A DNA stretch of 64,000 nt, taken from contig CAJPGC010000001.1 of NCBI GenBank assembly GCA_905339405.1, positions 90,414 through 154,413 on the forward strand, written 5' to 3'. This document shows positions 58,448 through 64,000 of the stretch, piece after piece. The first letter of the stretch is position 1; the number at the start of each line of letters is the position of its first letter. The notes beneath the pieces are model-generated. The model was not told where the DNA came from and ran no database searches. It was given only the letters and a program-made list of their open reading frames with translations. The translations under genes and the position numbers were made by a program. The stretch comes from an uncultured bacterium. Lineage in GTDB: Bacteria; Desulfobacterota; GWC2-55-46.

Positions 58448-58501
58448 TGACACCTGTCAATCCAACCAAGTATTTATTTTTTAACCCTACCTTGTTTTCC
58501 C

Positions 58502-58530
58502 TTGACACGCACAATATGTTGTGGTTTACT
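58502..58530 (+). promoter_or_regulatory. nrdJ promoter
   Basis: TTGACA (58502-58507) and TTTACT (58525-58530) are 17 bases apart. NrdR box 1 fills the spacer exactly, and box 2 lies just below the expected start. Confidence 0.65.
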
Positions 58531-58556
58531 GACTCTCACAACACCATATAGACTAT
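58509..58556. promoter_or_regulatory. Tandem NrdR boxes
   Basis: Box 1 GCACAATATGTTGTGG (58509-58524) fits the NrdR consensus ACACWATATWTWGTGT at nearly all places. Box 2 ACACCATATAGACTAT (58541-58556) fits about 12 of 16. They start 32 bases apart, about three helical turns, as reported for NrdR operators of ribonucleotide reductase genes. Confidence 0.75.
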
Positions 58557-58679
58557 TTCCTAAGTAATTCAACAGGTTAGTTCCTTACGCCTTCTGGCAT
58601 TACTTTTTTTTATTAAGGGCTGAGGTGGGGCGGGTTATATGGGGAGTAAAGCTATATTAAGTGCAAGCGGAGGGAGCGA

Positions 58680-61046
58680 ATGGACCAAGACATGTACAGC
58701 CGTTTACTGAAGGCGGAGCCAGCCAAGAAGACACCTCAGAAGGCGTCCGCTGAGAACATCCCTGCCATAGATATCGGCGAGAACGGGCGCAGGGTGTTGG
58801 AGAAGAGATACCTCAAGAGAGATTCCGAGGGGAAGACCCTCGAAACGATAGAAGAGATGTTCTGGAGGGTGGCTTCCAACATAGCCGAGGGCGACAGGAA
58901 GTTCGACAAGAACGCCGACGTCGTCTCGGTGGCGAAAGAGTTCTACGGCATGATGGCCTCTCTGGAGTTCATGCCCAACTCCCCGACCCTCATGAACGCC
59001 GGAAGGGACCTGCAGCAGCTTTCAGCCTGCTTCGTCCTGCCGGTCGAGGACTCGATGGACTCCATCTTCGAGGCCGTCAAGCACACGGCCCTCATACACA
59101 AGTCCGGCGGCGGGACCGGTTTTTCGTTCTCCAGGCTCCGTCCCTCGGGCGACTCCGTTGGCTCGACCTCCGGCATATCCTCCGGCCCCATATCCTTCAT
59201 GACCGTCTTTGACAGCGCGACCGAGGCGATAAAACAGGGCGGCACCAGGAGGGGCGCGAACATGGGCATCCTCCGCGTGGACCATCCGGACATCATGAAC
59301 TTCATCACCTGCAAGGAAGACAACTCCAAGCTCAACAACTTCAACATCTCGGTCAACATCACCGAGGACTTCATGAAGGCCGTCGAGGAGAACGAGGAGT
59401 ACGACATAGTAAGCCCCAGGGACAGGAAGGTCGTGGGCACGAGGAACGCTCGCGAGGTCTTCGACAAGATAGTGAAGATGGCCTGGAGGAACGGCGAGCC
59501 CGGCATAATCTTCATAGACAAGATGAACGAGAACAACCCGACCCCCAACGCCGGGCAGATAGAGTCGACCAACCCGTGCGGCGAGCAGCCGCTCCTGCCG
59601 TACGAGTCATGCAATCTGGGCTCCGTGAACCTGAGCCGCATGCTGCGCAAGACTGAAGAAGGCTTTGAGATAGACTGGGCAAGGCTGGAAGCGACCGTGG
59701 GCAAGGCCGTCCATTTCCTCGACAACGTCATCGAGATGAACAGGTACCCCATCGAGCAGATAGAGAAGGTCACGAAGTCGAACAGGAAAATCGGCCTCGG
59801 CGTCATGGGCTTCGCTGATATGCTCATCCGCCTCGGCATACCCTACAATTCTGAAGAGGCAGTGGAACTCGCCGAAGAGCTCATGTCCTTCATCCAGAGG
59901 AAGGGCCGTGAATTCTCGATAGAGCTGGCCGCCGACAGGGGGGGCTTCCCCAACTTCAAGGGCTCCATCTACGACAAGGGCGAGCCTGTGAGGAACGCAA
60001 CCGTCACGACGATAGCGCCGACCGGCACCATATCCATCATCTCGGGCTGTTCTTCAGGCATCGAGCCGCTCTTCGCCCTGGCTTTCACCAGGAACGTCAT
60101 GGAAGGCACCGAGCTCATCGAGGTCAACCCGATATTCGAGGAGTACGCGAGGGAAAGGGGCTTTGACAGCCCGGAGATTATGAAGGAAGTGGCCAAGAAG
60201 GGGAGCCTTCACGACGTGGAAGGGATACCGGCCGACATAAGCCGTGTGTTCGTCACGGCCCACGACATCTCCCCCGAGTGGCACATAAAGATGCAGGCGG
60301 CCTTCCAGAAGTACACTGACAACGCCGTCTCCAAGACCGTGAACTTCCCGCAGGAAGCCACTATAGAAGACGTCGCTTCCGTTTACATCATGGCGTACAA
60401 GCTCGGCTGCAAGGGCGTTACCGTCTACAGGGACGGCTCCAGGGACGCGCAGGTGCTGAACATCGGCAGCGAGAAGCAGGCGAAGGCCGAAGAAGCTGCC
60501 CAGGCCCCGGTGATGGTCGAGCACGCGCCGGTGCACAAGCCCAGGGAGCGCGGCGAAGTCGCCTTCGGCATCACCAGGAAGATGAAGACAGGCTGCGGCA
60601 ACCTCTACATAACCATCAACGAGGACGAAGAGGGCCGCCCCTGCGAGATATTCACGCAGATAGGCAAGGCAGGCGGATGCGTTTCCTCACAGTGCGAGGC
60701 GATGGGCAGGATGACATCCCTTGCCTTGAGGAGCGGCGTCGAGGCCCAGGAGATAGTGACGCAGATGCGCGGCATAAGCTGCCATCTCCCGGTCGGCTTC
60801 GGTGCCGGAAAGGTCTCTTCGTGCGCAGACGCGATGGCGCAGGCGATGGACTGGTATCTCGGCTACAAGAGGCAGACCGGCGGGGTCGCCATGAACGACA
60901 CCAGCGCCCTCAACAGCCTTCCCAAGAACTTCACAATGAGCCATGAGGTTTTGAAGCGCGGCGCGTGCCCTGACTGCGGCAGCGCGGTAGAGCACGCGGA
61001 CGGGTGTCTGGTGTGCAGGGGCTGCGGCTACAGCGAGTGCGGCTAA
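58680..61046 (+). CDS. nrdJ: Adenosylcobalamin-dependent (class II) ribonucleotide reductase
   Basis: A 788-residue enzyme making deoxyribonucleotides with a B12 radical, independent of oxygen. Active-site segments are LSACFVLPVEDSMD, TGFSFSRLRPSGDSVG, STNPCGEQPLLPYESCNLGS (Cys and Glu of the radical site), GVMGFADMLIRLG and PTGTISIISGCSSGIEP. The C-terminal zinc-ribbon tail (CPDCGSAVEHADGCLVCRGC, then GYSEC) holds the redox Cys pairs. No ATP-cone is obvious at the N-terminus. GGAGGGAGCGA precedes the ATG. Its cofactor is the product of the operon at 21.7-35.3 kb. Confidence 0.95.
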   Translation: MDQDMYSRLLKAEPAKKTPQKASAENIPAIDIGENGRRVLEKRYLKRDSEGKTLETIEEMFWRVASNIAEGDRKFDKNADVVSVAKEFYGMMASLEFMPNSPTLMNAGRDLQQLSACFVLPVEDSMDSIFEAVKHTALIHKSGGGTGFSFSRLRPSGDSVGSTSGISSGPISFMTVFDSATEAIKQGGTRRGANMGILRVDHPDIMNFITCKEDNSKLNNFNISVNITEDFMKAVEENEEYDIVSPRDRKVVGTRNAREVFDKIVKMAWRNGEPGIIFIDKMNENNPTPNAGQIESTNPCGEQPLLPYESCNLGSVNLSRMLRKTEEGFEIDWARLEATVGKAVHFLDNVIEMNRYPIEQIEKVTKSNRKIGLGVMGFADMLIRLGIPYNSEEAVELAEELMSFIQRKGREFSIELAADRGGFPNFKGSIYDKGEPVRNATVTTIAPTGTISIISGCSSGIEPLFALAFTRNVMEGTELIEVNPIFEEYARERGFDSPEIMKEVAKKGSLHDVEGIPADISRVFVTAHDISPEWHIKMQAAFQKYTDNAVSKTVNFPQEATIEDVASVYIMAYKLGCKGVTVYRDGSRDAQVLNIGSEKQAKAEEAAQAPVMVEHAPVHKPRERGEVAFGITRKMKTGCGNLYITINEDEEGRPCEIFTQIGKAGGCVSSQCEAMGRMTSLALRSGVEAQEIVTQMRGISCHLPVGFGAGKVSSCADAMAQAMDWYLGYKRQTGGVAMNDTSALNSLPKNFTMSHEVLKRGACPDCGSAVEHADGCLVCRGCGYSECG

Positions 61047-61080
61047 AAATCGCTCTTTTTCCCGATCTCTTTGTCAGGGC

Positions 61081-61131
61081 GGGAATAAAAAATGCTCACA
61101 TATTTTCATATATGCTGCGCTTTTTATTCCC
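61081..61131 (+). terminator. Long AT-rich hairpin after nrdJ
   Basis: GGGAATAAAAA (61081-61091) and TTTTTATTCCC (61121-61131) enclose a second imperfect stem (ACATAT with ATATAT). The T-run lies in the arm itself, so it may terminate in both directions. Confidence 0.6.
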
Positions 61132-61215
61132 ACCCGTCCTCGACCTCGGAAAAAAATAGCTGATTTTTAGAGGCACCCTGAATCGAATGCAAGCGTATTG
61201 AAAGGGGATAGCTTT

Positions 61216-61434
61216 TTGGACATAGAGATAGATTTTGAGTGCCGCGAGTGCGGCTGGGTCTTCGGCAGGAGCTTCCTGGCCCTCGAGCACGGCAAGTCAT
61301 TGAAATGCCCGTTCTGCTCCGGGACGAGGGTCTTCATAAAGAGCGAGACCGTCAGGGACGAGGTGATGGAAACGGACCTTCCCGAGCCGTCTCCCGGCGA
61401 GCGGCTGACGGTGATGAGCAAGATAAAGCTTTAG
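61216..61434 (+). CDS. Small zinc-ribbon protein, 72 residues
   Basis: Two Cys pairs, CRECGW (CxxC) and CPFCSG (CxxC), spaced by about 23 residues, form a zinc ribbon; the tail is acidic then ends MSKIKL. The probable start is TTG (61216), eight bases after AAAGGGG; another TTG at 61198 is possible. It lies 170 bases after nrdJ and is closed by a strong terminator. No family is recognised and function is unknown. Confidence 0.65.
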   Translation: MDIEIDFECRECGWVFGRSFLALEHGKSLKCPFCSGTRVFIKSETVRDEVMETDLPEPSPGERLTVMSKIKL

Positions 61435-61444
61435 GTCTGATAAA

Positions 61445-61489
61445 ATGGGGGGGCGTCCCGAAGGGACGCCCCCCCATCCTTATTTTTTT
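61445..61489 (+). terminator. Strong intrinsic terminator
   Basis: ATGGGGGGGCGTCCC and GGGACGCCCCCCCAT form a 15-bp stem with loop GAA, followed by TATTTTTTT. It marks the boundary between the GC-rich zinc-ribbon gene and the AT-rich gene that follows. Confidence 0.93.
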
Positions 61490-61511
61490 AAATGTATTTT
61501 GGATGGTGAAA

Positions 61512-62357
61512 ATGAAATTTTCAGAGAGATACGGATATAAAAAAGTTCGTGAGTTAATCCAGATTGAATCAATAGATGCACCACTGAAAAACAAAATATG
61601 GGGTGTTTTAAAAATTTTTTATTGGGATACCGCTTATAATAGTTCAACTTCTGGCGGATGCTATTTAAGTAGTTCTGCAAATCAAGAATTATTAAGTTTA
61701 TGCGAGAGAATTTGGTTTGATTTTTTAAAGGAGCCACTCGATGATCTTGACATGAATTGGCGGAATGTATTGGAAGAGTTGAGGATTAATTATTTTGACG
61801 ATTTTCAATGGTATGAAGTATATGATTTTATTGAATTTATTGCTATTAATTACCCAAAAAAAGATACAAATAAAAGATTTATGCATTACTTAAATGGAGT
61901 ACTTGAGCAAGAAATGTCAGGTTATAGATTTGTCGATGGAAAAATCACAAGGATAACTGACACAGAGGAAATTGAAGTTATTGAAAAGGCGATACATACA
62001 CGGGAGTCGCTAGTTGGAAAACATTTGTGGCGTGCGTTGGCGCTTTTATCAGATCGATCCAGTCCTGATTATAGGAATTCGGTTAAGGAATCAATTTCTG
62101 CAGTCGAGGCTCTTGTTTCGAAAATTGTAGGTGAGAAAGGAACTCTAGGGCAGCTCATCAAAAATTTGGATGAGCATGTAGAAATACATCCGGCTCTTAA
62201 GAATGCTTTTGAAAAAATATACGGTTATACCTCTGATGCGAGTGGAGTACGCCATGCCCTTATGGAACAGGACAAAGTCGATTTTGAGGATGCTAAATTC
62301 ATGTTGGTCACATGTTCTGCTTTCGTGAATTATGTTGAAGGAAAGTTACAAGCATAA
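61512..62357 (+). CDS. AbiJ-like protein with AbiJ_NTD4 and HEPN domains, probable phage defence
   Basis: A 281-residue protein. The N-terminus MKFSERYGYKKVRELIQIES with APLKNKIWGVL matches the AbiJ_NTD4 pattern (FSERxG..., LRNxLW). The C-terminal 110 residues are HEPN-like (YRNSVKESISAVEALVSKIV; SGVRHALMEQD; AKFMLVTCSAFVNYVEG), where the RH pair is the likely ribonuclease centre. Base composition is far more AT-rich than neighbours and codons favour AUU, AAA and AGA, pointing to acquisition. The start is at 61512 (GGTG just upstream) or 61503. It stands alone, after a terminator and before glmU. Abortive infection is inferred. Confidence 0.8.
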   Translation: MKFSERYGYKKVRELIQIESIDAPLKNKIWGVLKIFYWDTAYNSSTSGGCYLSSSANQELLSLCERIWFDFLKEPLDDLDMNWRNVLEELRINYFDDFQWYEVYDFIEFIAINYPKKDTNKRFMHYLNGVLEQEMSGYRFVDGKITRITDTEEIEVIEKAIHTRESLVGKHLWRALALLSDRSSPDYRNSVKESISAVEALVSKIVGEKGTLGQLIKNLDEHVEIHPALKNAFEKIYGYTSDASGVRHALMEQDKVDFEDAKFMLVTCSAFVNYVEGKLQA

Positions 62358-62482
62358 ATTCGGCTACGGCCAAAGCGCTTTCCAACCTCCCCGTTTTTGT
62401 TAGGAATTTTCATACACCCATTTCCCCTCCCTTCTCCCAAACCCCTTGACGAAAACCCCTGTATAATATATTCTTTTAAGCT

Positions 62483-63880
62483 ATGAAGAATCTCGCAGCA
62501 GTTGTCCTCGCCGCTGGCAAGGGCACAAGGATGAAGTCCGAAAAACCGAAGGTCCTCCATGAAGTCGCCGGAAAACCGATGCTCTTTTTCCCGGTAAACC
62601 TCCTCAAAAAACTGGGCGCTGGAAAGACAGTACTTGTCGTGGGCTTCGGCTCTGAGACTGTGGTCGAGGCGTTCCGCGACTTCGGCCTCTCGTTCGTCAC
62701 GCAGGAAGAGCAGCTCGGCACCGGGCACGCGGTCATGTGCGCCTTGAAAGAACTCCAGGACTTCACCGGAGACGTCCTCGTCCTTTCCGGCGACGTCCCG
62801 CTCATAAAAGAAGAGACGGTAAAGGCCCTCCTCGAGCTCCACAGGAAAGGCGGCAAGGCGGCCATCTCGCTCGTCACGACCGCCGTTGAAGACCCCACCG
62901 GCTACGGCAGGATCGTGAGGGACGCCGAAGGTAAGATTGCGAGAATAGTCGAGGAGAAGGACTGCAGCCCCCTCCAGAAAAAGATCCAGGAGGTCAATAC
63001 CGGCGTATACCTTTTCTCCGCCGAATTCCTTCATTCAAACATAAAAAAGCTCGGCAAGGAGAACGCGCAGGGAGAGTACTACCTGCCCGACCTCGTGCAC
63101 ATGGCCGTCGAAGGCGGGCTGAGGGTAGATTCTGTCTCCATCGTTGACGCAACCGAAGTCATGGGCGTCAACAACAGGGTCGAGCTCGCGAAAGCCGCCG
63201 AATTCATGAGGGCCCGCATAAATGAAACTCTCATGGTCTCCGGCGTCACTATAATAGACCCCCGCTCTACCTACATAGACTACGGCGTGGCGGCAGGTGC
63301 CGACACCGTAATATACCCGGGATGCCGCCTTTCTGGCGCGACAGTCATAGGCTCCGGGTGCGTAATAGAAGAAGGCGTCGTCATAACATCATCGAAAATA
63401 GGCGACGGCTCCACCATAAAAAGCTATTCAGTGATAGAAAAATCTGAGGTCGGGAAAGAAAACGTCATCGGCCCGTTCGCGAGGCTAAGGCCCGCGACAA
63501 TACTTGCCGATAATGTCAAGATAGGCAACTTCGTCGAGGTGAAGAAAAGCACATTGGGGAAGGGCAGCAAGGCCAACCACCTCACCTATCTCGGCGACTC
63601 TGTGATAGGCGAGGGCGTCAACATCGGCGCGGGCACCATCACCTGCAACTACGACGGCACGAACAAGTCGGTGACGAGGATAGAGGACGGGGCGTTCATC
63701 GGCAGCGACTCGCAATTGGTCGCCCCTGTTACAATCGGCAAAGACGCTTACGTCGGCTCCGGCACGACGGTCACGAGGGACGTCCCGGCCGGGTCGCTCG
63801 TCATAACGAGGGCCCCTGAAAAAGTAATAGAAGGCTGGGCCGGAAGAAAGCTCAAAGGCAAGGCCAAGGAGAAAAAATAG
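62483..63880 (+). CDS. glmU: Bifunctional GlmU: GlcN-1-P acetyltransferase / GlcNAc-1-P uridyltransferase
   Basis: A 465-residue enzyme making UDP-GlcNAc. The uridyltransferase half (1-230) has [33 protein letters not shown] and VLSGDVPLI. The left-handed beta-helix half (250-455) has hexapeptide repeats and [34 protein letters not shown] and [15 protein letters not shown], with the catalytic His in [10 protein letters not shown]. The Lys-rich tail is normal. It is followed one base later by glmS, so the two make the UDP-GlcNAc supply operon. Confidence 0.96.
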   Translation: MKNLAAVVLAAGKGTRMKSEKPKVLHEVAGKPMLFFPVNLLKKLGAGKTVLVVGFGSETVVEAFRDFGLSFVTQEEQLGTGHAVMCALKELQDFTGDVLVLSGDVPLIKEETVKALLELHRKGGKAAISLVTTAVEDPTGYGRIVRDAEGKIARIVEEKDCSPLQKKIQEVNTGVYLFSAEFLHSNIKKLGKENAQGEYYLPDLVHMAVEGGLRVDSVSIVDATEVMGVNNRVELAKAAEFMRARINETLMVSGVTIIDPRSTYIDYGVAAGADTVIYPGCRLSGATVIGSGCVIEEGVVITSSKIGDGSTIKSYSVIEKSEVGKENVIGPFARLRPATILADNVKIGNFVEVKKSTLGKGSKANHLTYLGDSVIGEGVNIGAGTITCNYDGTNKSVTRIEDGAFIGSDSQLVAPVTIGKDAYVGSGTTVTRDVPAGSLVITRAPEKVIEGWAGRKLKGKAKEKK

Positions 63881-63881
63881 C

Positions 63882-64000
63882 ATGTGCGGCATCGTAGGAT
63901 ACGTCGGCCCGAAGGATTCCGTGGGAGTGCTCCTGGAAGGCTTGAAGAAGCTCGAATACAGGGGTTATGACTCTTCAGGGTTGGCCGTCTTCAAGGGCGA
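63882..64000 (+). CDS. glmS: Glucosamine-fructose-6-phosphate aminotransferase GlmS, N-terminal fragment
   Basis: The first 39 codons are visible and run off the window. The start [20 protein letters not shown] gives the N-terminal nucleophile Cys2 of the glutamine amidotransferase domain, followed by [16 protein letters not shown], the family hallmark. The ATG lies one base after the glmU stop, preceded by AAGGAG. The product is glucosamine 6-phosphate for cell-wall sugar synthesis. Confidence 0.96.
   Translation, partial: MCGIVGYVGPKDSVGVLLEGLKKLEYRGYDSSGLAVFKG

Noticed and set aside
58431..58679. A second cobalamin riboswitch before nrdJ
   Set aside because: None of the aptamer blocks are present; the region instead holds a promoter with NrdR boxes.
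62446..62472. glmU promoter from TTGACG and TATAAT
   Set aside because: The spacing is only 10 bases to TATAAT (15 to TATATT), too short for a normal sigma-70 promoter; a promoter is likely nearby but not assigned.
1..64000. CRISPR arrays, tRNA and rRNA genes, integrases or transposases
   Set aside because: No regularly spaced direct repeats, no cloverleaf-like intergenic segments and no recombinase motifs were found in any frame inspected.

Overview
The window reads as one contiguous piece of a GC-rich (roughly 60 percent), diderm, largely anaerobic bacterial chromosome. Diderm architecture is shown by a complete tolQ-tolR-tolA-tolB-pal-cpoB cluster, an AsmA-like giant protein, a beta-barrel porin and several lipoproteins. 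An anaerobic lifestyle is suggested by the early-cobalt (cbi) route to cobalamin, a B12-dependent class II ribonucleotide reductase and a PerR-type oxidative stress locus. Gene content fits Desulfobacterota or Nitrospirota-like lineages, but I cannot place it more closely. Ile AUA and Arg AGG codons are used heavily despite the GC content. No rRNA, tRNA, CRISPR array or prophage was seen.

Layout. 1-5.2 kb (minus strand): a six-gene run with an Na+/Ca2+ antiporter, an MPGP-type HAD phosphatase, a GT81-like glycosyltransferase, two mechanosensitive-channel proteins and the start of another glycosyltransferase-like gene; I read it as an osmoadaptation operon (glycosylglycerate synthesis plus solute release). 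5.3-9.9 kb: amidase-rph-rdgB, a cold-shock gene with clear promoter and terminator, citrate synthase and a ChaN-like lipoprotein. 9.9-15.2 kb: HD-GYP response regulator, M23 peptidase, acetate kinase, small membrane proteins and a DNA alkyltransferase. 15.2-21.4 kb: a three-hairpin repeat in two opposite copies, perR-peroxiredoxin-rubredoxin-like genes, an RpoS-like sigma factor, a His-rich unknown, trmJ and a diadenylate cyclase.

21.4-35.3 kb is the centrepiece: a cobalamin riboswitch with terminator followed by about 16 same-strand genes. They encode a CbiX-CbiC fusion, an ECF cobalt importer (CbiM-Q-O), a porin, CbtB and partner, CbiD, CbiET, CbiL, CbiF, a VanZ-like protein, a creatininase-family protein, CbiG, CbiH and DeoB. 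CbiJ, CbiA, CbiP, CbiB and the nucleotide-loop genes are not here. 35.5-45 kb: PAS histidine kinase, modE-modA-modB-modC with a CDF exporter, a Lon-related protease, queE and a cytochrome c biogenesis gene. 45-57.5 kb (minus strand): methyltransferase, AsmA-like, DUF3047, DUF362-ferredoxin and GGDEF response regulator, then the tol-pal operon. 57.7-64 kb: crcB-DUF190, nrdJ with a paired NrdR-box promoter, a zinc-ribbon protein, an AT-rich AbiJ/HEPN-like gene that looks acquired, and glmU-glmS.

The least explained signals are the three-hairpin repeat family (15327-15519, 19399-19588, partial at 45184-45227), the osmolyte/channel operon, the accessory genes inside the riboswitch-controlled operon, and the AbiJ-like island gene.
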